Shown: positions 25,730 to 34,080, counted from the first letter of the stretch. The stretch is DNA of 64,000 nucleotides from Jiangella endophytica (GCF_003427025.1 NZ_QVAI01000004.1:62001-126000); one strand, 5' to 3'. Program-made: numbers and translations. Notes: generated by a model from the sequence alone, not told the origin.

Positions 25730-26407
25730 GTGTTGATCGCCGAGGACCTCCTCCTGATCGCCTACGACGACGAAACGGGCAAATCGCTCATCGACGGCAC
25801 GCGGCTGGAGTACGGCCTGGCCGGCGCTCTGCTCCTCGAGCTGTCCGTGCTGGGCAAGGTGTCGGTCGCCGGGCCGGGTGAGCAGGTGAAGCGCGACCGG
25901 CTGGTCGTACGCGACGCCGGACCCGTCGGCGACGACGTCCTCGACCACGCCCTGGCCGAACTGGCCGACGACGAGGGCAAGAAGCCGAAGAACGTCCTCG
26001 GTTCGCTGCGCAAGGGCCTGCGCGACCGCCTGCTGCGCCGCCTCGCCGATCGCGGGCTGCTGCGCCAGGAGTCCGGCACGGTCCTGGGCATCTTCCCGAC
26101 CACCCGCTGGCCGGCCGCCGATGCGTCGCACGAGGCCGCCGTCCGGCAGCGGCTGCGGGACGTCCTCGTGACCGGTCTCGAGCCCGACTCCCGCACGGCC
26201 GCGCTGGTGTCGCTGCTGCTCGCCGTCGACGGCCTGCGCAAGGCGGTGCCGGCCGACGACCGCCGCGCCGTGAAGCGCCGGGCGAAGGAGATCTCCGAGG
26301 GCGACTGGGCCGCCGACGCCGTCAAGAAGGCGGTCCAGGAGGTCCAGGCGGCGGTCACCGCGGCCATCCTCGCCGGCAGCACCGCCGCGGCGGCCGGTAG
26401 CAGCTGA
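25730..26407 (+). CDS. GPP34 (Golgi phosphoprotein 3) family protein
   Basis: A 225-residue mostly helical protein of the GPP34 family. In eukaryotes members bind phosphatidylinositol-4-phosphate at the Golgi; in actinobacteria they are common and their role is not known, though membrane lipid association is likely. The N-terminus LIAEDLLLIAYDDETGKSL and the early GTRLEYGLAGALLLELSVLG block are typical. A long helical region with many Arg/Lys follows (KGLRDRLLRRLADRGLLRQE). The C-terminus is Ala-rich. GTG at 25730 is chosen because TAGAGT ends seven bases upstream; a TTG codon directly follows as an alternative. Confidence 0.88.
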   Translation: MLIAEDLLLIAYDDETGKSLIDGTRLEYGLAGALLLELSVLGKVSVAGPGEQVKRDRLVVRDAGPVGDDVLDHALAELADDEGKKPKNVLGSLRKGLRDRLLRRLADRGLLRQESGTVLGIFPTTRWPAADASHEAAVRQRLRDVLVTGLEPDSRTAALVSLLLAVDGLRKAVPADDRRAVKRRAKEISEGDWAADAVKKAVQEVQAAVTAAILAGSTAAAAGSS

Positions 26408-26438
26408 CCAGGAGCAGGCATCGCCTAGAGTGCGACGC

Positions 26439-27545
26439 GTGACCGCCGACCTCGACGACCGTCTCGCCCGCGCCCGCGCCGCCGCCGCAGCCGAGGGCCT
26501 CGACGCCCTGATCATCACGCCCGGCGCCGGGCTGCGCTACCTCACCGGTTACGACGCGAAGCCGCTGGAACGGCTCACCTGCCTGCTGCTGCCGGTCGAC
26601 GGCGCCGCGACGCTGCTCGTGCCCGCCCTCGAGCAGCCGGCCGCGCTGGCCTCCGGCGCCGGTGAGCTGGCGCTCGAGGTGCGGCCGTGGCAGGAGACCG
26701 ACGACGCCGTCGCGCTGGCCGCCGGGCTGCTGCCGGACGCGCGCCGGGTCGGGCTGGACGACCAGATGTGGGCCGAGAAGGCGCTGCGGTTCCGCTCCGC
26801 GATGCCCGGCGCCGAGCAGGTCGCCGCCGGCGCCGTGCTGTCCTCGTTGCGGATGCGCAAGTCGGCCGAGGAGGTCGAGGCGTTGCGCGACGCGGCGGCC
26901 GCGATCGACCGTGTGCACGCCCGTATGGGCGAGTGGCTGCGGGCCGGGCGCACCGAGGCCGAGGTCGGCCGCGACATCGCCGCGGCGATCCTCGCGGAGG
27001 GGCACGAGGCCGTCGACTTCGTCATCGTCGCGTCCGGACCCAACGGCGCCAGTCCGCACCACGAGACCAGCGAGCGCGTCATCGCGGCCGGCGACCCCGT
27101 CGTGGTCGACATCGGCGGCACGACGGCGGCCGGTTACTGCTCCGACTCCACCCGCACGTACGCCGCCGGTGAGCCGTCCGAGGAGTACCGGACGGCCTAC
27201 GAGGCGCTGCGGCGCGCGCAGGAGGCCGCGGTCGCCCACGTGCGGCCCGGCGTCACGGCGGAGTCGGTCGACGCGGCCGCGCGGGACGTACTGGTGGCGG
27301 CGGGACTGGGGGAGTACTTCATCCACCGGACCGGCCACGGCATCGGGCTGGAGACACACGAGGACCCGTACATCGTCGCCGGCAACACCTCCCCGCTGGA
27401 GCCGGGCATGGCGTTCTCGGTCGAGCCCGGTTTCTACCTGGCCGGGCGCCACGGTGCGCGCATCGAGGACATCGTCGTGACCACGGCCGACGGCGTGGAG
27501 GCACTGAACCGGCGGCCGCGCGACCTGGTGATCCTCGATACGTGA
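26439..27545 (+). CDS. M24 family metallopeptidase (Xaa-Pro peptidase-like)
   Basis: A 368-residue creatinase/aminopeptidase P fold enzyme. The N-terminal domain (about 1-130, with ALIITPGAGLRYLTGYDAKP) precedes the pita-bread catalytic domain. Metal ligands are visible in order: VVVDIGGTTAAGYCSDSTRT (two Asp), HRTGHGIGLETHEDP (His), AFSVEPGFY (Glu) and ARIEDIVV (Glu). It should remove N-terminal residues before proline, or act on a related substrate. TAGAGT ends seven bases before GTG at 26439, so it appears leaderless; GTG at 26430 is an alternative in frame. Confidence 0.92.
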   Translation: MTADLDDRLARARAAAAAEGLDALIITPGAGLRYLTGYDAKPLERLTCLLLPVDGAATLLVPALEQPAALASGAGELALEVRPWQETDDAVALAAGLLPDARRVGLDDQMWAEKALRFRSAMPGAEQVAAGAVLSSLRMRKSAEEVEALRDAAAAIDRVHARMGEWLRAGRTEAEVGRDIAAAILAEGHEAVDFVIVASGPNGASPHHETSERVIAAGDPVVVDIGGTTAAGYCSDSTRTYAAGEPSEEYRTAYEALRRAQEAAVAHVRPGVTAESVDAAARDVLVAAGLGEYFIHRTGHGIGLETHEDPYIVAGNTSPLEPGMAFSVEPGFYLAGRHGARIEDIVVTTADGVEALNRRPRDLVILDT

Positions 27546-27622
27546 CATTGCAGACATAACGCCGAAATCGCTCCGCGCGAGCGTGGTCCCGGACTCGTCC
27601 CGACCACCCATCGAGGAGCGAC

Positions 27623-27925
27623 ATGGCGCCCACCCCACCGACCGACGCCGAGCTCGACACCATGATCCGGGCCCGCCTCGCGGCCGTCGGCATCGACCTT
27701 GACCAGCTGCCGCCCGGCACGGCCGCCGACCCCGAGACCGGCGCTCCCGGCCAGGCCGCCGTCCTGGCGTCGCTGCGCTCGTTCACGCGCTCGTCGCTGG
27801 CTGAGCTCAGCGCCTGGGTGCCGCCGGCGCCGTCCGGCACGCCGGCCGGCCAGGCCGTCGAGCTGTCCCAGCAGGCCGCGCCGATGCTGTACCCGTCCAT
27901 CAGCACCGCCTGGCGGGAGGCATGA
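27623..27925 (+). CDS. Small protein coupled to the amidase, unknown function
   Basis: A 100-residue soluble protein with an acidic, Pro/Ala-rich sequence (TDAELDTMIRARLAAVGIDL, TRSSLAELSAW). It starts at ATG after a GGAG site and overlaps the amidase gene by four bases (ATGA), so the two are translated together. Small accessory proteins sit next to amidases in other systems, for example AtzG beside AtzE, but I cannot assign homology. It might be a subunit or stabiliser kept in the cytosol while the amidase is exported. Confidence 0.6.
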   Translation: MAPTPPTDAELDTMIRARLAAVGIDLDQLPPGTAADPETGAPGQAAVLASLRSFTRSSLAELSAWVPPAPSGTPAGQAVELSQQAAPMLYPSISTAWREA

Positions 27926-29541
27926 GCGCCGAGGGCCCGCAGGACGTCCAGGTCGACCGGCGCTCGTTCGTCGCCCGGATGGCCGTGCTGTCCGCGGGCG
28001 CGGCCGTCGCGGGAACCGTCGGGCTGCCGCGGGTGGCCTTCGCCGGGCCGGCCGCGACGCGGGGGAGGACCGGGCCGCATCCGGACGCGTACACGGCGCC
28101 TCGGCCGGAGGCGATCGCCGACCCGACCGAGCTGACCATCGCCGAGGCCGCGTACCTGCTGCGCGCCGGGTCGCTGCGAGCGGAGACGCTGCTGGAGGCG
28201 TACCTGGACCGCATCGCCGCGTTCGACGGCACCTACCAGGCGTTCACCCTGGTGCTGACGGAGCAGGCGGCCGCCGCGGCCCGGGCGTTGCGGCGCGGGC
28301 ACTACCACGGCCCGCTGCACGGGATCCCGCTGGCGATCAAGGACAACTACTACACGGAGGGCGTGGCGACGACGGCGAACTCGTTCGTCTTCGCCGACTT
28401 CGTGCCGCCGTTCGACGCGACGGCCGTCGCCCGGCTGCGCGAGGCCGGCGGGATCGTGCTCGGCAAGACGCAGATGGGTCCGCTGGCGACGACCCGCGCG
28501 ACCACGCCCGACGGCCTCGTCACGACGGTGAACGCCTGGACGCCGGAGAACCCGTCGACGAACCCGGGTGGCTCGTCGACCGGGACGGCCACCGCCGTGG
28601 CCGGCCGGCTCGCCACGTCGGGCATCGGGACGCAGACCGGCGGCTCGATCACGGCGCCGTCGAACGCGCAGAACCTCACCGGCCTGAAGCCGACGATGGG
28701 CCGGGCCTCGCTGTACGGGATCGTGCAGCTCACGTACTCGCGTGACCACCCCGGCCCGCTGGCCCGCGACGCCAAGGACGCGGCGATCATGCTCTCGGCG
28801 ATGGCCGGTGCGGATGTCAACGACCCGCGCACGCAGGGCCTCCCGCCGGTGCCGGACCTCGTCGCCGCAGCCACGCCCGCCTACCGCGGCAAGCGGCTGA
28901 AGCTGCGCTGGCCGACCCGCATCGGCGTGATCCCCGGGTTCGTGTCCGGCACGAGCCCGACGGCCGCCGCCCGGCGGGCGTTCCTGGACACCCTGGCCGG
29001 CGTCGAGGGCGTCTCCGTGGTGGACGTGACGCTGCCGGACGAGTGGGACCTGCTCACCGGCCGCTTCAACGACGTCCGGCTGCCGGAGCGGTCCGAGCCG
29101 TTCGTGCCGTACCTGCGCCAGGACCTGCGGCTGTTCGGGGTGTCGCTGACCAGCTGGCTGCAGGGGGCGCTCATGGGCGCCGACGAGTACGTGACCGGTC
29201 AGCGGGCCAAGCTGGTGCTGCTGGAGCGGGTGCTCGGCGACCTGTTCGCCCAGTGCGACGTCGTGGTGCAGACGTCGCCGGTGCCGTTCGACATCATCGG
29301 GCTGCCGGAGCTGGCGCTGCCGATCGGCTTCTCCGGCGGCCTGCCGATCGGGACCATCCTCGGCGGCCGCCCGTACGCCGAGGACCGCCTGCTCGCCGTG
29401 GCGGCGGCCTACCAGGCGCAGACCGACTGGCACTGGCAGCGACCGGCCGACCCGGTGGCGGCCGCGGGCGCCCGGACGCTGGCCACCGCCGGCGCCCGCC
29501 TCCGGCTGACCGCGGCGGAGGCGGCCGAGCAGTCGCAGTGA
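27922..29541 (+). CDS. Tat-exported amidase (amidase signature family)
   Basis: A 539-residue amide hydrolase with the Ser-cisSer-Lys catalytic triad. Lys140 lies in AIKDNYYTEG, the cis Ser218 in PGGSSTGTATAVA and the nucleophile Ser242 in GTQTGGSITAPSN. The N-terminus has a twin-arginine signal (DRRSFVARMAVLSAGAAVAG, then a cut near AFAGPAA at about residue 40), so the enzyme would be exported folded through the TatAC system encoded at 14.5 kb. It resembles fatty-acid or aryl amidases by sequence style, but the substrate is unknown. The GGA preceding the start is within the 100-residue partner gene. Two strong hairpins follow. Confidence 0.92.
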   Translation: MSAEGPQDVQVDRRSFVARMAVLSAGAAVAGTVGLPRVAFAGPAATRGRTGPHPDAYTAPRPEAIADPTELTIAEAAYLLRAGSLRAETLLEAYLDRIAAFDGTYQAFTLVLTEQAAAAARALRRGHYHGPLHGIPLAIKDNYYTEGVATTANSFVFADFVPPFDATAVARLREAGGIVLGKTQMGPLATTRATTPDGLVTTVNAWTPENPSTNPGGSSTGTATAVAGRLATSGIGTQTGGSITAPSNAQNLTGLKPTMGRASLYGIVQLTYSRDHPGPLARDAKDAAIMLSAMAGADVNDPRTQGLPPVPDLVAAATPAYRGKRLKLRWPTRIGVIPGFVSGTSPTAAARRAFLDTLAGVEGVSVVDVTLPDEWDLLTGRFNDVRLPERSEPFVPYLRQDLRLFGVSLTSWLQGALMGADEYVTGQRAKLVLLERVLGDLFAQCDVVVQTSPVPFDIIGLPELALPIGFSGGLPIGTILGGRPYAEDRLLAVAAAYQAQTDWHWQRPADPVAAAGARTLATAGARLRLTAAEAAEQSQ

Positions 29542-29544
29542 GTA

Positions 29545-29585
29545 CCCGGCGGCCTGGCCCCGCGCCGCTGGGCCAGGCCGCCGGG
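29545..29585 (+). terminator. Terminator of the amidase operon
   Basis: A perfect 15-bp GC stem (29545-29559 with 29571-29585, CCCGGCGGCCTGGCC) with an 11-base loop begins only four bases past the stop codon. A second hairpin follows. No U-tract. Confidence 0.75.
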
Positions 29586-29593
29586 CTGCTGTT

Positions 29594-29644
29594 CGGGCGG
29601 GGTGACACCAGCGCCGACTGCCGGCGATGTGGTCACCCCGCCCG
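29594..29644. terminator. Second hairpin, probably for the convergent flavoprotein gene
   Basis: Perfect 13-bp arms CGGGCGGGGTGAC (29594-29606) and GTCACCCCGCCCG (29632-29644) enclose 25 bases. It lies between the convergent amidase (plus) and BBE-type flavoprotein (minus) genes and could stop both. Confidence 0.65.
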
Positions 29645-29690
29645 AGTCACGTCTGCCCGAGCCACGCCTGCCCGGAAGGCGGCGGCCCGC

Positions 29691-31043
29691 TCAGGCCGCC
29701 GGCGGGACGTTGTGCGTGTAGCGGAACACGTTGTCGGGGTCCCACGTGCGCTTGATCTCCCGCAGCCGCTGGTAGGCGGCGTCGGAGAAGGCCGACTTCA
29801 CGATCTCCGGCGTCGAGCCGGAAGAGAGGAAGTTGAGCGCGCCGATGGGCCGTGTGTGCGCGGCCAGCCCGGCGAACCCGTCGTCGAGGCGCTGCTGGAC
29901 GGCGGCGCGCTGCTCCGGCGTCGCGGCCAGCGCGTTGGCCGCCGCGACGTACGGGGTGTCGCGGTGGGACAGCGGGCCGTCCTGCTCCTTCGCCGCCGCG
30001 CCGCCGAGGTGGCGGATGTCGACGCCCGGGACGGGGGATCCGGGCGCGACGAGCTCGAGCAGACCGTCGATGGCGGCGTCGCTCAGCCCCGCCACGCCGG
30101 TGCTGCGCCCGGCCGTCGGCATGGGATCGGTGGGCTCGCTGCCGGACAGCGCCGCCTCGAGGTACGTCATGGTGCGGAAGCCGCCCATGACCGGCTCGCC
30201 GAGAGCGGCCCGCAGCGGCTCGAGCACGGACCCGTCGTCGCCGGCGATGGTGGCCCGGAAGGAGACCATGTGCTGGCCCCGCAGCGGCTCGGGCACGGCC
30301 GGGATGGGCGGGAACGTCATGACCATGACGGCCGACGTGACGTCGTCGGAGACCTGGCCGGTCCACTCGGCCCACGCGCGCAGCACCTCGCCGGCCCGCG
30401 CGCCCGGGTACATCAGCGTGCCGTTGTGCACGGCCGGCAGGTCGTAGAGCTGCACCTCGAGCGACGTGACGACGCCGAAGTTGCCGCCGCCGCCCTTGAG
30501 CGCCCACAGCAGGTCGGGATTCTCGTCGCGGCCGGCCCGCACCAGCGAGCCGTCGGCGGTGACGACGTCGGCGCCGACCACGCTGTCGGCGGCGAAGCCG
30601 AAGCGCCGCAGCAGCAGGCCGATGCCGCCGCCCAGGGTGTAGCCGACGGCGCCGACGGTGGGCGCCGTGCCGGACAGCCCGGCCAGCTGGTGCGGCGAGG
30701 CGGCCTCGAGCACACCGCGCCAGCGGGCGCCGGCGTCGATGCGGGCGATCTTGCGCCCGGGGTCGACGTCGACCCCGGTGAGCCGCGTGACGTTGAGCAG
30801 CACGCCGTCGTCGTTGGGCCGGACGGCGCCGTGGCCGGAGGACTGGACGGCGAACGGCACGTCGTTCTCGCGCGCCAGCCGGACCGCGGCCTGGACGTCG
30901 GCGGCGTTCTCGGCCACGACGACGACCGCGGGATGCTGGTCGATGACCAGGTTCCACGGCTGTCGCACGTCGTCGTAGCCGTCGTCGCCGGGTGCGTAGG
31001 CCCGGCCGGTGAGCGTCGAGCGGAAACCGTCGAGGTCGATCAT
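29691..31043 (-). CDS. FAD-binding oxidoreductase, berberine-bridge-enzyme type
   Basis: A 450-residue flavin-dependent oxidase of the PCMH/BBE class. The FAD domain has VVVVAENAADVQAAVRLARE, QSSGHGAV with the His that usually carries the 8-alpha histidyl-FAD bond, and SGTAPTVGAVGYTLGGGIG. In two-point-attached enzymes the last motif has Cys where this one has Ala, so attachment through His alone is likely. The C-terminus has the BBE signature WDPDNVFRYTHNV. The start at 31043 (MIDLDGF) is chosen for GGAGAG at good spacing; ATG codons at 31055 and upstream are in frame. The substrate, often a carbohydrate or alcohol, is not known. Confidence 0.9.
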   Translation of the reverse strand: MIDLDGFRSTLTGRAYAPGDDGYDDVRQPWNLVIDQHPAVVVVAENAADVQAAVRLARENDVPFAVQSSGHGAVRPNDDGVLLNVTRLTGVDVDPGRKIARIDAGARWRGVLEAASPHQLAGLSGTAPTVGAVGYTLGGGIGLLLRRFGFAADSVVGADVVTADGSLVRAGRDENPDLLWALKGGGGNFGVVTSLEVQLYDLPAVHNGTLMYPGARAGEVLRAWAEWTGQVSDDVTSAVMVMTFPPIPAVPEPLRGQHMVSFRATIAGDDGSVLEPLRAALGEPVMGGFRTMTYLEAALSGSEPTDPMPTAGRSTGVAGLSDAAIDGLLELVAPGSPVPGVDIRHLGGAAAKEQDGPLSHRDTPYVAAANALAATPEQRAAVQQRLDDGFAGLAAHTRPIGALNFLSSGSTPEIVKSAFSDAAYQRLREIKRTWDPDNVFRYTHNVPPAA

Positions 31044-31148
31044 GGGACTCTCCATCCAGGTGCTGTGATCATGGGTGCCCGACATCAGTGTGCCGGGCGG
31101 GTCCGACAACGGGACGGATCGCAGCGCAGAAGTGTGACAGGGAACGGT

Positions 31149-32096
31149 TCAGGCGGCGCTGACCTGTGGGAACGTCCAGCTGCCGTCGAGGATCTCCGCG
31201 CGCGGGCGGTAGAGCCGCACCACGTAGTTCCAGCCGTCCACGAGCGGCAGGCGGTTGGGCAGGCCGGGGTCGCCGCCGAAGTGGACGGTGACCGACGCGT
31301 CGTCATCGTCGCGCGCGGCGGTGACGTTGTTGACGCTCACCGACGAGCCGTGGTCCCGGGGGAAGTAGCCGTCGGCGCCATAGAGCGAGATCGACCAGAA
31401 GCCGTCGACCGGCACGTCCCGCACGGTGAGCCGGTACGCACCCGACGCGGGCAGGCGGGGCTCGACATTGAGATAGGTCGCCTCGCGCTCGGGCAGGCCG
31501 CCCCAGGCGCCGGCCGTGCCGATGAGGTGCCGGACGGGGTCGACCTCCCCGCGGGCGCCGAAGGCCCGCTCGAAGCTTCTGAGACCGCGTCCGAGCTGTT
31601 GCAGGGCGTCGCGAGTCGCGGTGAAGGACGCCTCGTCGTAGGCGGGCGGCGCGAAGGGCGCGGCCGACCCGGCGTCCAGGCGCATCCGGTCCTGCAGGGC
31701 GTTGACGGCGGCCACGTCGGCGGGGTCGCCGGGGTCGACCAGGGTGCGCACGGCGACGAGAACGTGCCTCGTCCCGAACCGGGACGGGTCGAGCCGATGC
31801 TCACCGGCGCCGTGGAACACGTCGTCGACGTAGCCGTCCTGGTCGATCGGCATCGCGGACAGGTACCGGCCGCCGGCGTGGGGCAGCGTCACCGTGGCGC
31901 CCGCGCTCACGTCGGCCAGCACGGCGCTGTAGAGCGTGTCGCGGTTCTGCCGGATCACCGGCTGGTGGTCGAGCGGCGTCGGCGTCCGGTTGTGCATCCA
32001 CGCGTTGACGCCGCCGCTGTCGCGCAGGATGGCCGTGAACATGCGATCGGTCTCGGCCCGGGCGAAGTTGTCGACGTCGACCAGCGTCTCGTCCAT
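31149..32096 (-). CDS. DUF1254/DUF1214 domain protein
   Basis: A 315-residue protein with the DUF1254 N-terminal and DUF1214 C-terminal features, a family found across bacteria and of unknown function. Marks are PVIRQNRDTLYSAVLADVSA near residue 50, the YLSAMPIDQDGYVDDVFH region, ALQQLGRGLRSFERAFG and the C-terminal DVPVDGFWSISLYGADGYF and NNVTAARDDDDAS. No export signal is seen. It lies downstream of the class-V aminotransferase gene on the same strand, 36 bases away, but a TACGGT box (32109-32104) ends seven bases before ATG and suggests its own leaderless promoter. Confidence 0.85.
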   Translation of the reverse strand: MDETLVDVDNFARAETDRMFTAILRDSGGVNAWMHNRTPTPLDHQPVIRQNRDTLYSAVLADVSAGATVTLPHAGGRYLSAMPIDQDGYVDDVFHGAGEHRLDPSRFGTRHVLVAVRTLVDPGDPADVAAVNALQDRMRLDAGSAAPFAPPAYDEASFTATRDALQQLGRGLRSFERAFGARGEVDPVRHLIGTAGAWGGLPEREATYLNVEPRLPASGAYRLTVRDVPVDGFWSISLYGADGYFPRDHGSSVSVNNVTAARDDDDASVTVHFGGDPGLPNRLPLVDGWNYVVRLYRPRAEILDGSWTFPQVSAA

Positions 32097-32132
32097 GCCG
32101 CCGACCGTACGGAGCCGCTCCGGCGGCGCGGC

Positions 32133-33176
32133 TCACCCGCGGCGGGTGAGTGCGCCGACCGCGAGATCGACGTCGGCCTCGGTGGAGTACAGGTGGAACG
32201 ACACCCGCAGCCGCCCGCCACGCACTGCCGCCCGCACCCCTGCCGCCTCCAGCCGCTCCTGCGCGCCCGCGACGTCCACCGACACGATCGCGGAGTCGCC
32301 CGGCGGCAACCCGAGCCCGGCCCGGAACCGGTTCGCCAGCCCGACGTTCCAGTCGTGGACGGTCTCGACGGTCACGGCCTCCAGCAGCTCCAGCGCCGGC
32401 GCCGCACCGACCCAGGAGAACCACGCGGGCGACAGGTCGAGCCGGCGCGCGTCGGAGGCCAGCCGCAGCGGCGGCCCGTAGTACGCCGCATAGGGGTCGT
32501 CGCCCGCCCACCATCCGGCCTGCGACGGCACCACCCACGACCGCAGCTCGGCCGTCGTCACCAGGAAGGCGGTCCCGCGCGGCGACAGCTGCCACTTGTA
32601 CCCGCCCGCGACGAGGGCGTCGAACCGGCTCGCGTCGACCGGCAGCCAGCCCACCGCCTGGGTGGCGTCGGCCACGGTGACGGCGCCGGCTGCCCGCGCG
32701 GCGGCCAGCACGCCGTCGACGTCGGCGATGGCCCCGCTGGCCGACTGCACGACGCTGAACGCGACGACGTCGACGTCCGGGGTGACGCGCTCCGCGAGCT
32801 GCGCCGCCGGCACCGTCCGCACCACGACGCCGCGGTGCGCCTGCGCCAGCCACGGGAACAGCAGCGACGTGAAGTCCTCCTCGGGCGCCAGCACCACGGT
32901 TCCGTCGGGAACCGACGCGGCCAGCTGCCCGACCAGCTGCGACACCTGCGCGCCGGTGGTCACGTCGGTCTCGGCCACCCCGACCAGCCGCGCGAACGCC
33001 GCCCGCGCCTGCCCCGTCGACACGCCCCAGACCTCCCACGACACCCGCCCGTGCCGCCACTCGTCCTGGGCCGCCTGCAGCGCGTCCCACGCAGTCGACG
33101 GTGGCAGCCCGTAGCTTGCGGTGTTCAGCCAGCCAGGCTCGGGCTCGAACAGGGAACGCGCCGCGGCAAGGTCCAT
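32133..33176 (-). CDS. Class-V aminotransferase family protein
   Basis: A 347-residue PLP enzyme of the cysteine desulfurase / kynureninase / serine-pyruvate aminotransferase fold. Residues LNTASYGLPPSTAWDAL near the N-terminus, VTTGAQVSQLVG (phosphate region), VVAFSVVQSASGAIAD, ADATQAVGWLPVDAS (PLP Asp-xx-Gln) and VAGGYKWQLSPRG, where Lys forms the Schiff base, are all present. The active-site features look complete. The substrate is not clear; cysteine desulfurase is unlikely without a catalytic Cys loop. It faces the LrpA-like gene. Confidence 0.87.
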   Translation of the reverse strand: MDLAAARSLFEPEPGWLNTASYGLPPSTAWDALQAAQDEWRHGRVSWEVWGVSTGQARAAFARLVGVAETDVTTGAQVSQLVGQLAASVPDGTVVLAPEEDFTSLLFPWLAQAHRGVVVRTVPAAQLAERVTPDVDVVAFSVVQSASGAIADVDGVLAAARAAGAVTVADATQAVGWLPVDASRFDALVAGGYKWQLSPRGTAFLVTTAELRSWVVPSQAGWWAGDDPYAAYYGPPLRLASDARRLDLSPAWFSWVGAAPALELLEAVTVETVHDWNVGLANRFRAGLGLPPGDSAIVSVDVAGAQERLEAAGVRAAVRGGRLRVSFHLYSTEADVDLAVGALTRRG

Positions 33177-33222
33177 GCCGCCATCGTGCCACCGCGGCCC
33201 ACCGTCGCCCCGGCGCTGGAGC

Positions 33223-33369
33223 GTGGAGTGGGCGCGGTATCGCCATCGCCGCCGCCTCCAGGAGGCCGACGCCGAGCTCGCGCGCGCCGTCGTCGACGTC
33301 GGGCCGCGGCTGACCAGCATCCTCGCCGCGCTCCTGGACGGCTACGGCCGCGACGCCACAACGGCCTGA
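33223..33369 (+). CDS. Possible small protein, 48 residues
   Basis: A frame with strong GC3 bias from GTG 33223 to TGA 33369 would encode VEWARYRHRRRLQEADAELA followed by RAVVDVGPRLTSILAALLDG and a short tail. It is helical and basic at the start, then amphipathic. It lies in the gap between the aminotransferase start and the LrpA-like gene. No ribosome site or -10 box is seen and I know no homologue. It could be a real small gene, a remnant, or chance bias. Confidence 0.3.
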   Translation: MEWARYRHRRRLQEADAELARAVVDVGPRLTSILAALLDGYGRDATTA

Positions 33370-33419
33370 CGTGCGTGCCGCGGCCGGGTTCTGGACCGCG
33401 CCGCCAGTAGAGTGCACTC

Positions 33420-33860
33420 GTGGAGGACATCGACAGGAAGATCGTGGCGCTGCTGATGCGGGACGGCCGGATGAGCTACACCGATCTCGGCAAATCGACC
33501 GGCCTGTCCACGTCGGCCGTGCACCAGCGGGTTCGCCGGCTCGAGGAGCGCGGCGTCATCCGCGGCTACTCCGTCGTCGTCGACCATGAGGCGGTCGGGC
33601 TGCCGCTGACGGCGTTCATCTCCATCAAGCCGATCGACCCCAGCCAGCCCGACGACTCTCCGGACCGGCTGGCCGGCGTCCCGGAGATCGAGGCGTGCTA
33701 CTCCGTCGCCGGCGACGAGAACTACATCCTCAAGGTGCGGGTGGGCCGTCCCGCCGACCTCGAGGACCTGCTCGCCCGCATCCGCTCGTCCGCGAACGTG
33801 TCCACCCGCACCACCATCGTGCTGTCGACGGCCTACGAGAACCGCCCGATGACCGCCTGA
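33420..33860 (+). CDS. Lrp/AsnC family regulator, LrpA-like
   Basis: A 146-residue feast/famine regulator: an N-terminal helix-turn-helix (DIDRKIVALLMRDGRMSYTD, STSAVHQRVRRLEERGV) and a C-terminal RAM ligand-binding domain. The segment PIDPSQPDDSPDRLAGV with EACYSVAGDENYILKVRV is very close to mycobacterial LrpA (Rv3291c), which is encoded beside lat (lysine epsilon-aminotransferase) and controls it. Here lat is about 5-7 kb away, at the other end of the lysine operon, which supports the same pairing. The ligand may be lysine or another amino acid. TAGAGT ends six bases before GTG, so the mRNA is probably leaderless. Confidence 0.9.
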   Translation: MEDIDRKIVALLMRDGRMSYTDLGKSTGLSTSAVHQRVRRLEERGVIRGYSVVVDHEAVGLPLTAFISIKPIDPSQPDDSPDRLAGVPEIEACYSVAGDENYILKVRVGRPADLEDLLARIRSSANVSTRTTIVLSTAYENRPMTA

Positions 33861-33875
33861 CCCCCATGTCGGACT

Positions 33876-34057
33876 GGGAATGATCACGTTCAGTGGGGGT
33901 GTGGTCGCTTCACCAGGAATGCATTCCTGGTGAAGCGGGAGGAAGCCTGGTGGAGTCGTCGGGCAATCGCTTTCCGCCAGGGCCCGGGGAGTTCACGGTT
34001 CACGAGGAATGCATGCCTCGCAGAGCGGGTGCACCCCCACTGAACGTGATCATTCCC
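33876..34057. repeat. Repeat family II, copy R1, nested palindromes
   Basis: A 182-bp non-coding element filling the convergent gap between the LrpA-like gene and the acyl-CoA dehydrogenase. Its ends (33876-33901 and 34032-34057) are perfect inverted repeats of 26 bases containing TGATCACGTTCAGTGGGGGT. Inside lies a 32-bp perfect palindrome (33906-33937, CGCTTCACCAGGAATG half) and a second imperfect one around GGAATGCATGCC (34007-34018). The motifs CTTCACCAGGAATGC and GTGATCAT recur at 42.1, 45.2 and 57.5 kb. It can fold into a three-way or cloverleaf shape. Confidence 0.8.
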
Positions 34058-34080
34058 GGTCGGGTGACGCGGCGGCGGGC

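Noticed and set aside
32133..33176. The class-V aminotransferase as a cysteine desulfurase
   Set aside because: The PLP residues are present, but no catalytic Cys loop typical of IscS/SufS is visible and no iron-sulfur genes are adjacent.
29043..33410. A very long open plus-strand frame (over 1400 codons) across the flavoprotein, DUF1254 and aminotransferase genes
   Set aside because: The translation is Arg/Gly/Asp-rich low-complexity sequence with no family motif, and the opposite strand carries three well-supported genes. Long antisense frames are expected at this GC content.
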